This document shows positions 39,165 through 49,230 of a stretch of 64,000 nt of DNA, piece after piece (position 1 is the stretch's first letter; each line of letters opens with the position of its first letter). A program made the position numbers and the translations under genes. Origin of the DNA: Microbulbifer thermotolerans. GTDB taxonomy: Bacteria > Pseudomonadota > Gammaproteobacteria > Pseudomonadales > Cellvibrionaceae. The notes below the pieces were generated by a model. The model was not told the origin of the DNA, did no database searches, and saw nothing but the letters and a program-made list of their open reading frames with translations. The stretch covers positions 310,001 to 374,000 of the forward strand of contig NZ_FOKT01000002.1 in NCBI RefSeq assembly GCF_900112305.1. The letters are read 5' to 3'.

Positions 39165-40127
39165 GTGGATAATATTATGCGTAAATTTTTGTACGCATTG
39201 GAAATGACTGATCATCAAAAGCTCGCGGCAGCCATCCCGCCGCTGCTGGAAAAACTCTACACCAGCACTGCCGCTCTGCGCTGCAGCCTAGAACAACTGC
39301 AGGAATCCCCCAGGCCCTGGCAGTCCTATCTACTTCAACCCCCCTTCGCCCGGGATGCAGCGGCACAACTGGATATGACGTTTGATCGCCCCTTCGCGCT
39401 GACCGGCGCCCTCTTCGCACAGCTGAATTACTGCGATACAGCGGGGGACGCCCGCAGCACCCTGCAGATTCCCGGTCTGCTGGCCGTTCCAGAGAGCACT
39501 ATCGCCCTGGCCCGTCAACTGAACACAGACAAAGCCGCCTTTGCTCAGGCGGTCAGCGATTTCAAATCCGCCCTCAAAGACCGCACCGCGCCGGAGCGGG
39601 ACCTGAGTGTACGGGAACTGCTCAGTGCTGCCGGCTATCCCCGTGCGCACTTGCGCCAGTGCTACCGCCAAATTTTGCTGTGCCCGAAACGGCCGGACGC
39701 CATCGCGCTGTCTTGGATCAAGGCGCGCAAGTCAATTCGTAAAGTCACGGTTCAGTGGTGTGAGAGAAAACTGGTACAGCTGGACCCACAAGGCGCCGAT
39801 CCGGGTATTCAATACCAGCGCCATTTGCTGGCCGAGCTGCCCAATAGCCGCCACGATGATTTGCGCCAGGTTCAGGTGCAAAGCCGCCCCAACCTGCAGG
39901 TGGCTGAGATATTCCGCGACGATCAGGGAGAAACTTACCGCCAGGTTGGCTACTCAGCCATGCCCGTGCTTGTTCCGGCCGACGAACGGGGACAACTGCC
40001 TGACTTCACCCGCGTAGACCACCAGCCCGGCCCTGGCCGGCGGCGGCAACGGCGCGATCTGGCGCTTCCCACTGAGCCACTGCTGCCCGCTCTACGCGTC
40101 TTCCTGCGACAATCGGACTCCAAGTGA
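39165..40127 (+). CDS. tus: DNA replication terminus site-binding protein (Tus-like)
   Basis: About 320 residues resembling Tus, which binds Ter sites and blocks the replicative helicase in one direction. Alignment by eye to E. coli Tus: the interdomain stretch CYRQILLCPKRPDAIALSWIKARK corresponds to [22 protein letters not shown], and the C-terminal beta region QVQSRPNLQVAEIFR with SAMPVLVPADERGQLPDF matches KVQPIARVWYK and PTPLIALINRDNGAGVPD; PLLPALRVFLRQ ends the protein as in Tus. The start is uncertain: GTG at 39165, ATG at 39177 or ATG at 39204, none with a strong ribosome-binding site. No convincing Ter site was found nearby. Confidence 0.8.
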   Translation: MDNIMRKFLYALEMTDHQKLAAAIPPLLEKLYTSTAALRCSLEQLQESPRPWQSYLLQPPFARDAAAQLDMTFDRPFALTGALFAQLNYCDTAGDARSTLQIPGLLAVPESTIALARQLNTDKAAFAQAVSDFKSALKDRTAPERDLSVRELLSAAGYPRAHLRQCYRQILLCPKRPDAIALSWIKARKSIRKVTVQWCERKLVQLDPQGADPGIQYQRHLLAELPNSRHDDLRQVQVQSRPNLQVAEIFRDDQGETYRQVGYSAMPVLVPADERGQLPDFTRVDHQPGPGRRRQRRDLALPTEPLLPALRVFLRQSDSK

Positions 40128-40260
40128 TAGAGGGCGCGTGCCCCGGCGCAAGGTCCAGGAATACACGGTTAACAACACATTTCGGCCACTTCACAGTTAG
40201 CGCCCGGAGCCAAAGCGTAAGACAAGGACCGCAGGAGATGGGCAGAGCTCCGGAAGCGCA

Positions 40261-40734
40261 TCAATCAGAGGACCCTTCGCCGGCATTCTGTAGCCCCGGC
40301 ACCACATAGCGCTGGTAGTAGGCAACCGATAAGGCATAGAAGTCCTCATCAATGCGCTTGCGCAGAGCAACGAGAGAGATTCCGCGCGCCTGGGGAGTGC
40401 GCCTGAGACCATAGTGAGCGGGATCATCTATCTGGCTGGCACCAGCCCGCAATAGTTCGAAAACCCAGCAGTAGGGGTTCTGGTCCTCATCAAAGCGGAT
40501 CTGTTGGTGGCGTAACTGCGCCAGAAGCAGATCCCGGTCTACAATTTCCAGCTGACTACGCACCGCATTGGCTAAATAACCCTCTCGACGCTCGGCAATA
40601 ATGCGCCGCTGCTCCTCCGAGTATGCATTCCAGTGGATCACCTCGTGGGAAAAGCGCTTACAACCCCGGCACACATCGTCGCCAATACCAGTGGAACAGA
40701 CCCCAATGCAGGGCGTTCGGACCTTTTTGTACAT
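40261..40734 (-). CDS. DUF1289 family Fe-S-like protein
   Basis: About 157 residues. The N-terminal DUF1289 motif PCIGVCSTGIGDDVCRGCKRFSHEVIHW has four Cys that probably bind a metal or Fe-S cluster. The C-terminal extension of about 100 residues (with RDLLLAQLRHQQIRFDEDQNP) is helical and uncharacterised. The ATG at 40734 is used; a TTG lies just before. Convergent with the tus-like gene; divergent from acnB. Confidence 0.85.
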   Translation of the reverse strand: MYKKVRTPCIGVCSTGIGDDVCRGCKRFSHEVIHWNAYSEEQRRIIAERREGYLANAVRSQLEIVDRDLLLAQLRHQQIRFDEDQNPYCWVFELLRAGASQIDDPAHYGLRRTPQARGISLVALRKRIDEDFYALSVAYYQRYVVPGLQNAGEGSSD

Positions 40735-41034
40735 CAATCAACCAAATCCGCCTGCCCGGTGTAAACCGGTCAAAAAATTTGGCCGCTAGACTATTTTGTT
40801 TGGATGCGGAAGAAAAGGTCGCTGCACACGCAGCAACCAAAATTCATCAAACAAATAGCCACAATTCGCGCAAGTTATTGATTTTTCAATAAACTTAACA
40901 GCTATAGGGCTTTGCTGTAGAATTCGCCACCCGCCTCCAGCGGCACGAATGCAAAGAAATCCCGGCACAGAAAAAAACGATCGGGAATTCCATCCGCTGT
41001 TGGTGCCACCCCACACACCAAGAGGGACTTATCC

Positions 41035-43650
41035 GTGCTTGAAGCCTATCGCAAACACGTAGCCGAACGCGCCGAACAGGGCATACCCCCGAAACCGCTG
41101 GATGCCGAGCAAGTAGCCGGCCTGGTGGAACTGCTGAAAAACCCTCCCGCCGGTGAGGAAGAGGAACTGGTTGAATTAATCACCCACCGGGTGCCGCCTG
41201 GTGTGGATGAAGCCGCCTACGTCAAGGCCGGCTTTCTATCCGCCATCGTCAAGGGCGAAGCATCTTCCCCGCTGATCGATCGTGAACACGCCGTGAAACT
41301 GCTCGGCCAAATGCTGGGCGGCTACAATATCGCCACCCTCGTGGAAATGCTGGAAGACGCCGACCTGGGCGCCCTGGCCGCGGAGCAACTGAAAGGCACC
41401 CTGCTGATGTTCGATGCCTTCCACGACGTGGAAGAGAAGGCCAAGGCCGGCAATGAAAACGCCAAGGCTGTATTGCAGTCCTGGGCGGATGGCGAGTGGT
41501 TTACCAAGCGCCCCAAAGTACCGGAAAGCATCAAAGTCGCCGTGTTCAAAGTAACCGGCGAAACCAACACCGACGACCTGTCCCCAGCTCCCGATGCCTG
41601 GTCCCGCCCGGACATCCCCCTGCACGCCCTGGCCATGTACAAAATGCCGCGCGAAGGGCTGGAGCCGGAAGAACCCGGGGTCAAAGGTCCACTGAAGCAA
41701 ATCGAGAAAGTAAAAGCCAAGGGCTTACCGGTTGCCTTTGTGGGCGACGTGGTCGGCACCGGTTCTTCCCGCAAATCCGCAACCAACTCCGTACTCTGGT
41801 ACTTCGGTGACGAAATGCCCGGCGTACCGAACAAAAAGTCCGGCGGCATCTGCATCGGCGGCAAGGTTGCCCCTATCTTCTACAACACCATGGAAGACGC
41901 TGGCGCACTGGTATTCGAAGCGCCGGTGGACGAGCTGAACATGGGCGATATCATTGAGATCCGCCCCTATGACGGCAAGATCCTCAGCGAAGACGGCAAG
42001 GTACTGTCCGAATTCAAACTGAAGTCCGAAGTACTGCTGGACGAAGTCCAAGCCGGCGGGCGCATCAACCTGATTATCGGCCGCGGCCTGACCGGCAAAG
42101 CCCGCGAATCTCTGGGATTGCCGCCCTCCACCCTCTTCCGCAAGCCTGAGCAGCCCCAAGACACCGGCAAGGGCTACACCCTGGCACAGAAAATGGTTGG
42201 CCGGGCCTGCGGCGTCGAAGGCATTCGCCCCGGCACCTACTGCGAACCCAAGATGACCACCGTGGGCTCCCAGGACACCACTGGCCCCATGACCCGCGAT
42301 GAACTGAAGGATCTCGCCTGTCTGGGCTTCTCTGCAGACCTGGTAATGCAGTCCTTCTGCCACACCGCCGCCTACCCGAAGCCGGTGGATATCGACACCC
42401 AGCACACTCTGCCGGACTTCATCATGAACCGTGGCGGCGTTTCCCTGCGCCCCGGTGACGGCATTATTCACAGCTGGCTGAACCGCATGCTGCTGCCCGA
42501 TACTGTCGGTACTGGCGGCGACTCTCACACCCGCTTCCCGATGGGCATCTCCTTCCCAGCCGGCTCAGGCCTGGTAGCCTTCGCTGCCGCCACTGGCGTT
42601 ATGCCGCTAGATATGCCGGAATCCGTACTGGTACGCTTCAAGGGCGAAATGCAACCGGGCATTACCTTGCGCGACCTGGTACACGCCATTCCCTACTACG
42701 CGATTAAGCAAGGCCTGCTGACCGTAGAGAAGAAAGGCAAGAAAAACATCTTCTCCGGCCGCATCCTCGAGATTGAAGGCCTGGAGAACCTGACCGTTGA
42801 ACAGGCATTCGAACTGTCCGATGCTTCTGCCGAACGCTCCTGTGCCGGTTGTACCATCAAGCTCTCCGAGGAGACCATTGCCGAGTACCTGCGCTCCAAC
42901 ATCACCCTGCTGCGCTGGATGATTGCCGAAGGCTACGGCTCCAAACGCACCCTGGAGCGCCGCGCCCGCGCCATGGAAGCCTGGTTGGAAAACCCGGAGC
43001 TGCTGGAAGCGGACGCCGACGCTGAATACACAGAAGTGATCGAAATCGACCTGGCCGAGATCAAAGAGCCGATCGTGTGCGCGCCCAACGACCCGGACGA
43101 CGCCCGCCTGCTCTCCGAAGTGGCCGGCGACAAGGTCGACGAAGTGTTTATCGGCTCCTGTATGACCAACATCGGCCACTTCCGCGCTGCGGGCAAACTG
43201 CTCGACCAGCACAAAGGCGGCATCTCCACCCGCATGTGGATAGCACCGCCCACCAAGATGGACGAACACCAGCTGATGGAGGAAGGCTACTACAACATCT
43301 ACGGCGCATCCGGTGCCCGCACCGAAATGCCTGGATGCTCCCTGTGTATGGGTAACCAAGCTCGCGTGGCCCCCAACAGCACCGTGCTGTCCACCTCCAC
43401 CCGCAACTTCCCCAACCGCCTGGGCGATGGTGCCAACGTCTATCTGACCTCGGCAGAACTCGCAGCTGTGGGCGCTATCCTCGGCAAACTGCCCACTCCA
43501 GAGGAATACATGGAGTATGCGAAAAACATCAACTCCATGGCGGGCGAGATCTATCGCTACATGAACTTCGACCAGATTGCGGAATTCCAAAAATCTGCCG
43601 AAGAAGGCAAGCGCATCGCCGCCACTGAAATTCAGGAAGTCTCTGCTTAA
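41035..43650 (+). CDS. acnB: Aconitate hydratase B
   Basis: TCA-cycle aconitase B of 871 residues. It begins with the HEAT-like domain ([22 protein letters not shown]), then the swivelling domain ([38 protein letters not shown]), then the catalytic core with the 4Fe-4S Cys ligands, one in [11 protein letters not shown]-like sequence and two in the C-terminal [15 protein letters not shown], as well as [22 protein letters not shown] start at 41035 behind AGAGGGA. A strong terminator follows, so it is monocistronic. Confidence 0.98.
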   Translation: MLEAYRKHVAERAEQGIPPKPLDAEQVAGLVELLKNPPAGEEEELVELITHRVPPGVDEAAYVKAGFLSAIVKGEASSPLIDREHAVKLLGQMLGGYNIATLVEMLEDADLGALAAEQLKGTLLMFDAFHDVEEKAKAGNENAKAVLQSWADGEWFTKRPKVPESIKVAVFKVTGETNTDDLSPAPDAWSRPDIPLHALAMYKMPREGLEPEEPGVKGPLKQIEKVKAKGLPVAFVGDVVGTGSSRKSATNSVLWYFGDEMPGVPNKKSGGICIGGKVAPIFYNTMEDAGALVFEAPVDELNMGDIIEIRPYDGKILSEDGKVLSEFKLKSEVLLDEVQAGGRINLIIGRGLTGKARESLGLPPSTLFRKPEQPQDTGKGYTLAQKMVGRACGVEGIRPGTYCEPKMTTVGSQDTTGPMTRDELKDLACLGFSADLVMQSFCHTAAYPKPVDIDTQHTLPDFIMNRGGVSLRPGDGIIHSWLNRMLLPDTVGTGGDSHTRFPMGISFPAGSGLVAFAAATGVMPLDMPESVLVRFKGEMQPGITLRDLVHAIPYYAIKQGLLTVEKKGKKNIFSGRILEIEGLENLTVEQAFELSDASAERSCAGCTIKLSEETIAEYLRSNITLLRWMIAEGYGSKRTLERRARAMEAWLENPELLEADADAEYTEVIEIDLAEIKEPIVCAPNDPDDARLLSEVAGDKVDEVFIGSCMTNIGHFRAAGKLLDQHKGGISTRMWIAPPTKMDEHQLMEEGYYNIYGASGARTEMPGCSLCMGNQARVAPNSTVLSTSTRNFPNRLGDGANVYLTSAELAAVGAILGKLPTPEEYMEYAKNINSMAGEIYRYMNFDQIAEFQKSAEEGKRIAATEIQEVSA

Positions 43651-43670
43651 GCGATAACCTGAACCACGTT

Positions 43671-43704
43671 AAAAAGCCCCGCTCTGACGAGCGGGGCTTT
43701 TTTG
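43671..43704 (+). terminator. Rho-independent terminator of acnB
   Basis: Stem AGCCCCGCTC/GAGCGGGGCT with a TGAC loop, followed by TTTTTTGT; an A run on the other side makes it bidirectional in form. It starts 21 bases after the acnB stop. Confidence 0.95.
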
Positions 43705-43876
43705 TACGGTGGGCAAAACATCTGGAAATAAAGTGAAATATACCTCTGCCCCACTCATGGCGAGATGAGCCAATTCATGCATTCACCGATCGCCGACAAA
43801 ACCAAGCGGCGCGGGCCCTGGCGACGAGAGTAACACCGAAATCATCGCGCGTGGAAAATGAGCGCCAATTTTTGTA

Positions 43877-44452
43877 TCAGCGCTTTCTGAGGGTCGACCC
43901 ACGGGCATCCAGGCGCGCCATAATCGCCCTCATCTCAGCAGCCTCTTCCGCCGCCTGTTTGGCTTTGGCGGCTGCGATGGCTGCCTTTTCTGCCTCTATG
44001 GCCTCCTTGATCCTGCGCTCTTTAGCGGCGCTGCCAGTGCGACCGCTCGACAGCTTCTCCTTGACTGGCTTTGTGCCAGCACGCGATTTCCCCTGTGTCG
44101 CGGACTTCCTGGCAGCTGTGGTTGCAGATCTGGACTTTGGCTTGGGAGTCAGGGATGCGTTGCCTGTACCGGGCCGGACGGTTTTGATACCAGCAAGACT
44201 TTTACCACCATAGGTCTCGAGCGCCTCCTCCAAATACATCTTCAGTTCCGCCGGGTCTTCAGCCGCTGCGAACATATTCACCGAGAAAGCATCCGGACCA
44301 AATGTCTTTAGCTCTTCATAAAACGGATGGTCGACACCAAGGGCGAGCGCCTCCTGGAATTGCTTGAACCGGGCTTCCGGCGACACACCTTCCCGCGTAG
44401 TGCCGACCCAAACTTCATCTGTCCTCTCGTTTACAAGGGTAAATACGATCAT
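43877..44452 (-). CDS. GIY-YIG-like domain protein with basic, alanine-rich tail
   Basis: A 191-residue protein I do not recognise as a named family. Residues 1-90 fit the GIY-YIG nuclease layout: VFTLVNERTDEVWVGTT aligns with the two signature strands (VFT and WVG in place of GIY and YIG), Arg in EARFKQF, LKTFGPDAFSV, and the Glu/Tyr-containing helix LEEALETYGGKSL. The GIY Tyr is changed, so activity is doubtful. The remainder is a Lys/Arg/Ala-rich tail with a helix of alternating Glu, Lys and Ala (KEAIEAEKAAIAAAKAK), probably nucleic-acid-binding or a coiled coil. Start ATG at 44452. Confidence 0.6.
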   Translation of the reverse strand: MIVFTLVNERTDEVWVGTTREGVSPEARFKQFQEALALGVDHPFYEELKTFGPDAFSVNMFAAAEDPAELKMYLEEALETYGGKSLAGIKTVRPGTGNASLTPKPKSRSATTAARKSATQGKSRAGTKPVKEKLSSGRTGSAAKERRIKEAIEAEKAAIAAAKAKQAAEEAAEMRAIMARLDARGSTLRKR

Positions 44453-44645
44453 AGAACCTTAAACAACTTTTTAACGAAAAAAATTAGACCACCGATTCAG
44501 AATACTCTGAAAGGCTAAAAGGGCGCGCATTCTAAAGAGTTAAAAATAAAAGTGCAGTCTTGACTTGGCGGAATATAAATAACTGCGGACAAACCAAGAT
44601 GATTATCAGCGCACAAAAGTGAGTTCAAAGCTTGAGCACTTACTT

Positions 44646-44790
44646 GGGAACCTCTGATTTATTCGCTTACTGACGGTAAAGATACTTCGGAGTCCGATGA
44701 GAGCCTCAGGCAATGTGGTCCAGCTAGGAAGACTCCGCCCAGCCCCTTACCCACTGCGACCACATGTATCCATTCCGTCACTGAGCCCGC
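44646..44790 (+). repeat. Partial MITE-like repeat, left-end copy
   Basis: GGGAACCTCTGATTTATTCGC followed by the subterminal TGACGGTAAAGATAC, both recurring in the other copies. No right end is found; after about 80 bases the similarity fades. The 44453-44993 interval otherwise holds only an AT-rich stretch (44455-44640) and the leader of the next gene. Confidence 0.6.
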
Positions 44791-44993
44791 GTATCCCATA
44801 CATAAACAAGCCGATTCTCCCTGCACAACTGCAGCCCCCCGAATAGTGGCGCTCCCGACCGTACCCTTTGGCAGCTCTAGCCCTGTAAAACCGGCTTCCT
44901 GTATATCCAACCCAGACTGCTACTCTTATTTCGTCAGCCCTTTTACGACCTTCACTATAGGGCCGGCGCTCACAAGTCCAAGGAGTTCACAGA

Positions 44994-46073
44994 ATGACCC
45001 TTCGCCTTCAAATCTGGGCGGCAAATCGGGCGAGAAGCTGCCTGGCCGCAGCCGGTATCACTGCACTGAGCAGCGCTATCCCAATCCAGGCAGATGCCTG
45101 TACCCGGGTACTCTATGAGACAGGTAGCGGAAATTACTTGACTGGCCGCAATATGGATTGGAGCGACATGAAAGCGCAGATGGATCTCTGGGTTTTCCCC
45201 AGCGGAATGCAGCGCAACGGCGGTGTCGGCAAGGGCTCCACTACGTGGACCTCGAAATACGGCTCAGTGATTATCAGTATCTATGACAGCGTAACGTCTG
45301 ATGGTGTCAACGAGGCGGGGTTGGCCGGTAATATGCTCTATCTGGCGGAATCAGACTTCGGCAACGCCAAGAACCGCGGCAAACCACTGATCTCCGTTGG
45401 CGCCTGGCTGCAGTATATGCTCGACAACTACGCCACCGTGGCCGAAGCCGTAAAGGCCATGCATTCCGACCCACTTACGGTTATTCCAGCCACAGCGCCG
45501 AATGGGGCCCCAGCCCTGGCGCACCTATCCCTGTCAGATCCCAGTGGCGATTCGGCAATTCTTGAGTTTATCGACGGCAAGTTAAATATCCACCACGGTC
45601 GCCAATACCAGGTAATGACCAACTCACCAGTTTACGATCAGCAGCTAGCGATCAATAGTTACTGGAACCTTATTGGTGGCGACCACTTCCTGCCTGGCAC
45701 CATCTCCGCTCCCGACCGCTATGTACGGGCCAGCTACGCCCTGAAAACCAGCCCGAAATTTAAAGACAAACGAGACGCAGTTGCTTCCATTTTTTCCCAG
45801 ATGCGCTGGGTCAGCACGCCCCTGGGCATGAGCGATCCGAACAAGCCCAATATTGCCCCCACCCTATGGCGCTCGGTCACCGACCATGAGTCTAAACGCT
45901 ACTACTTCGATTCCGTGATCAATCCGGTCGTCCTCTGGGTGGACCTCGACAAGCTCGACCTCAGTCAAAGCGGAAAGGTATTGACCCTCAACCTCAACGC
46001 CCCGAACGATGCGGGCGGAGAGATTAGTGGGAAGCTGAAACCCGCCGTCCCCTTTACATTTATTGCACCTTGA
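44994..46073 (+). CDS. Secreted choloylglycine hydrolase-family (linear amide C-N) hydrolase
   Basis: N-terminal-nucleophile amidase of the penicillin V acylase/bile-salt hydrolase family, exported by a signal peptide ending IQADA. The mature protein would begin with Cys36, the catalytic nucleophile, in ACTRVLYETG. Other family residues: GRNMDWSDM, DGVNEAGLAGNMLYL and the Asn in VMTNSPVYDQQL, with an Arg late in the chain. 359 residues. The ATG at 44994 follows AAGGAG. Natural substrates could be N-acyl amides, including acyl-homoserine lactones in some relatives; this cannot be settled here. Repeat copies lie on both sides. Confidence 0.88.
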   Translation: MTLRLQIWAANRARSCLAAAGITALSSAIPIQADACTRVLYETGSGNYLTGRNMDWSDMKAQMDLWVFPSGMQRNGGVGKGSTTWTSKYGSVIISIYDSVTSDGVNEAGLAGNMLYLAESDFGNAKNRGKPLISVGAWLQYMLDNYATVAEAVKAMHSDPLTVIPATAPNGAPALAHLSLSDPSGDSAILEFIDGKLNIHHGRQYQVMTNSPVYDQQLAINSYWNLIGGDHFLPGTISAPDRYVRASYALKTSPKFKDKRDAVASIFSQMRWVSTPLGMSDPNKPNIAPTLWRSVTDHESKRYYFDSVINPVVLWVDLDKLDLSQSGKVLTLNLNAPNDAGGEISGKLKPAVPFTFIAP

Positions 46074-46162
46074 GCCTAGGGAAACCCATAAACACCTATG
46101 GTTAACCACAGCTACTGAGGCCACACCTCAAAACCAACTCATCCTACCTCACGATATCTAGA

Positions 46163-46208
46163 TAACCTTTGATTAATTCGCTCTCAGACGATAAAAATAC
46201 GCAGCGCC
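46163..46208 (+). repeat. Partial MITE-like repeat, left-end copy
   Basis: TAACCTTTGATTAATTCGCTC then CAGACGATAAAAATAC, matching the terminal and subterminal parts of the other copies. It lies between the amidase gene and the next secreted protein gene. Confidence 0.6.
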
Positions 46209-46301
46209 CAGACTGCGGGAGCCACCCAATGCACCCGCCTTTAATTCCTAACCTGTAGATTCATTATGTGCGCGTACCCTATCAGCAACTCAGGAGTAGC
46301 C

Positions 46302-47129
46302 ATGCGTATCATCCCCCTGATCCTGATCCTCTGTAGCTCGGCTGCAGTGGCCGCATCCAACTTCTACGCCAACCCGCAGCTACAGAGACAGATGCCCCAC
46401 GCCTTCGCACTGCAGCCAGAGGCACAGAGCTTTCTCCAACCTGCGTTCAGGCAAACACAGCAACAGGGTGATGCACTGGTCTCCGCCATACGCAAGGACC
46501 AGCAGCTCGAACAAGCCATTTTGCAATGGCCCAACCTCACGATTGAAGAACAAATCCCCCACCTTAAGCGCCTCTTCAAACTGGAAGCCGCAGTAATGGG
46601 CATAGAGCCGCCGACACTGCTGATCGACAACCATAGCTACCCTGACCGAACCGTATACTTTGATTTTGATCCGGAAGCCCCTTCAACAGGAACCGTCTAT
46701 CTGAATCCAGACAAACTGGTCGAAAGGGACAAGTTCGACTCTCTGGCATTCCTGATCCACGAAACACGCCACTCCTACCAATTCCAGAGAGCCTTCTCCA
46801 CCGGACCTGAGGTGGATGACCCGATCACCTCAGGCTACGCCAATGCCTTTAAGGCACAGAAGTCACTGAAGGGGTTCTCCTTCAGTGACTTTCTGACACT
46901 GTTAAATGAATACGAAGCCTTCCAGTTTGGGAACTATGTGATCGGAAGGCTGACAGGGTGGAAGGTGCAAATGCCGGATATGGGCACCTTCGCCAGCCAG
47001 TTTGACAGTGAGGGAAACCTCAAGATCGACTTAATCCAATTATCGGAAGAGGTTTCGGAGCTCAGCTTGCTCGAACGCTACAACTTGCTGGCAAAAGAAC
47101 AGTACGAAATGAGGCAGAGCAAGCAATAA
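46302..47129 (+). CDS. Exported protein with HExxH putative metallopeptidase site
   Basis: About 275 residues with a signal peptide (MRIIPLILILCSSAAVAAS). LIHETRHSYQFQ at about residues 151-162 is a zinc-type HExxH motif, and the downstream NEYEAFQFGNY contains a plausible third ligand Glu. The surrounding sequence resembles no family I can name. Start ATG at 46302 with AGGAG six bases upstream; the frame is open from 46266. Probably a periplasmic or secreted zincin; activity is inferred only from the motif. Flanked by repeat copies. Confidence 0.65.
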   Translation: MRIIPLILILCSSAAVAASNFYANPQLQRQMPHAFALQPEAQSFLQPAFRQTQQQGDALVSAIRKDQQLEQAILQWPNLTIEEQIPHLKRLFKLEAAVMGIEPPTLLIDNHSYPDRTVYFDFDPEAPSTGTVYLNPDKLVERDKFDSLAFLIHETRHSYQFQRAFSTGPEVDDPITSGYANAFKAQKSLKGFSFSDFLTLLNEYEAFQFGNYVIGRLTGWKVQMPDMGTFASQFDSEGNLKIDLIQLSEEVSELSLLERYNLLAKEQYEMRQSKQ

Positions 47130-47241
47130 GCCCCATACAAATACAGTACAGGATGAAGTACACGTGAGGTTATGGAGCCCTGGTGCCAGTCCTGTAAAAT
47201 TTTTCCACTTTCCCTGTGCATTATCGGCAAAGAAGCTTAAA

Positions 47242-47355
47242 GAGCCTCCGACTAATTCACGCCCCAATGATAAAGACACATCGGGGCCATATGAGGAAGC
47301 TCAAGTGATGGAATGAATATTTCGAAACTGGCGGATACAGGGATATACCCGTTTT
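47242..47355 (+). repeat. Partial MITE-like repeat including central part
   Basis: AGAGCCTCCGACTAATTCACG, then ATGATAAAGACAC, then TATTTCGAAACTGGCGGATACAGGGATAT: the left end and the central GGATACAGGGA motif of copies A and B are both present, but the right end is missing. The rest of the 47130-47424 gap holds no gene. Confidence 0.6.
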
Positions 47356-47424
47356 TTTTCTAACCTCCGACTTTGTGCAATTTCCAAGAAATACACCCCA
47401 AAGGATAGATAGCAATACAGTTGC

Positions 47425-49134
47425 TTATTTCTTTTCTTCGCCCTCTTCTTCCTGCACCGGCTTATAGCCCCAATCCCTCACCCCCTGGATAACATCATCG
47501 ATACTTGAAGAAGAAACTTGCAACATTTCCAAAGCTGCCGCGCCGAGTCGAAGGCTGGCTTCAATTGTTTCTGGATAAGCGTGAGCCGCTCCGGCCTCCA
47601 GTAATCTTGTACTGGACTCCAGATCTCGCGCCCTCGCAATCACCGGGACCTGCGGACAGCTGGCTCTCAAATAAGATAGAGTGCGCAAAGCCGTGCCTGG
47701 GCAATCGACAGTAATCACAACCAGTGAAGCCCGCTCCACATGGATTGCTGATAGTAATTCGGGGTCTGAAATATCACCAAAAGACACCGCGTAACCGTCA
47801 GACCTCCCTTGAGCCACTCGCTTCGGATCACAGTCAAAGGCCACAAACGGAATACCTGTTTCATGCAATAAGACAGCGATTGTGTGCCCTACCCGCCCAT
47901 ATCCGCCGATTACCACCTGTTTTTCCGGTACATCCGGTAGCTCAGTACTTGGAAGCTGCTTGGCTTCTGGCTTTCTTATCAACCATGATGCGATATTTTT
48001 ATTAAAGCGAATGAGTATTGCGCCCGCAATCATCGCGAGCAATACCGAAGTGATGGCAATTTGCCCCAGTCGCATATCGATGACGCCGGAGTCCTGCGCA
48101 ATGGCTGTGAGCGCAAGACCGAACTCACCACCCACACTCAACAGTAGGCCTGTGCGCAAACCAACATAGGGATCAACCCGAGTCCGGTGTAACAGAGCAG
48201 CAACGATCAGTATCTTGCTTACTAATATGAGCAATGCCCCTAGCACAACCCAAAGCCATATTGGGGGTATTGCCGCCGGGTCAAAACGCATACCAATCCC
48301 CACAAAAAACATACCGAGCAACACATCACGAAACGGGCGCACACTTGATTCCACCTGATGGCGGAACTCTGTTTCCCCCAACATCATACCAGCCAGAAAT
48401 CCCCCAAATGCCAAAGAAAGGCCCAAGTGGTTTGTTGTCCATGCTGCGAGCAATGCCACCATGAGCACCGCCAGAGTGAATATCTCAAGTGAACCTCGTT
48501 CAGCAACAAGATGAAATAATGGACGAAGCAGCAATCTTCCCGCCAGAATCACTAAAACGAGTGCCAGTATGGCTTTTGCGAGCGCCCATCCCAAAGCACC
48601 AGCTAACAAACCGATATCTACAGTTGAAGCCAAAACCGGAATAATCACCAGAAACGGAACCGCCGTGACGTCTTGAAAAACAGACATAGCGAGACCCAAG
48701 CGCCCGTGCCGGGTATTTTCCTCAGCTTGCTCTTTCAAAAGGCTGGCAATGATCGTGGTCGAAGATTGAGCAAACACTGCACCGAATACAAACGCAGCAG
48801 AACCGGGAAATCCACCAAGCCATAAAACAAGTGCAATAATCAGTGTTGTAAGTACGACCTGCCCTGTTCCCAGACCGAGAACCTGATGTCGCAATGCGTG
48901 TATCTGCGGTAGGGAGAAATTAAGCCCAATAGTAAAAAGCAGAAAGACAACACCAAACTCGGCGATTGAATCGAACTCAGGAACGGAAAGTGTCGGCCCT
49001 AGTGTGTACGGGCCGAGAATAATACCTACTAATAGATACCCCAAGCTGGTGGGAATATGTAAACGCTGAAAAATGACTACGACGGCAATCGCCAAGGACA
49101 GAAGCAACAGGATTTGTGCAAGATGCTCCATCAT
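47425..49134 (-). CDS. CPA2 family monovalent cation:proton antiporter (KefB/YbaL-like)
   Basis: Inner-membrane antiporter with a cytosolic regulatory domain, about 569 residues. About 12 membrane segments occupy residues 1-390; LGYLLVGIILGPYTLG and FAQSSTTIIASLLKEQAE are CPA2 signatures. Then comes a TrkA-N/RCK domain with the nucleotide motif VVIGGYGRVGHTIAVLL and FDCDPKRV. The C-terminus is an acidic/Lys tail. No TrkA-C is obvious. The ORF runs to a TTG at 49230, but the ATG at 49134 or 49131 gives the normal start (MEHLAQILLLLSLAI). K+ or Na+ selectivity is not readable. Confidence 0.9.
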   Translation of the reverse strand: MMEHLAQILLLLSLAIAVVVIFQRLHIPTSLGYLLVGIILGPYTLGPTLSVPEFDSIAEFGVVFLLFTIGLNFSLPQIHALRHQVLGLGTGQVVLTTLIIALVLWLGGFPGSAAFVFGAVFAQSSTTIIASLLKEQAEENTRHGRLGLAMSVFQDVTAVPFLVIIPVLASTVDIGLLAGALGWALAKAILALVLVILAGRLLLRPLFHLVAERGSLEIFTLAVLMVALLAAWTTNHLGLSLAFGGFLAGMMLGETEFRHQVESSVRPFRDVLLGMFFVGIGMRFDPAAIPPIWLWVVLGALLILVSKILIVAALLHRTRVDPYVGLRTGLLLSVGGEFGLALTAIAQDSGVIDMRLGQIAITSVLLAMIAGAILIRFNKNIASWLIRKPEAKQLPSTELPDVPEKQVVIGGYGRVGHTIAVLLHETGIPFVAFDCDPKRVAQGRSDGYAVSFGDISDPELLSAIHVERASLVVITVDCPGTALRTLSYLRASCPQVPVIARARDLESSTRLLEAGAAHAYPETIEASLRLGAAALEMLQVSSSSIDDVIQGVRDWGYKPVQEEEGEEKK

Positions 49135-49230
49135 AGTCTCAATAGTTCCCAAACCTGACAACAGAAATAAAACGCCAGCTAGAGTACCAACGGGAATCGA
49201 CCGGAATGAGTCCTTACTATTGGCTTTCAA

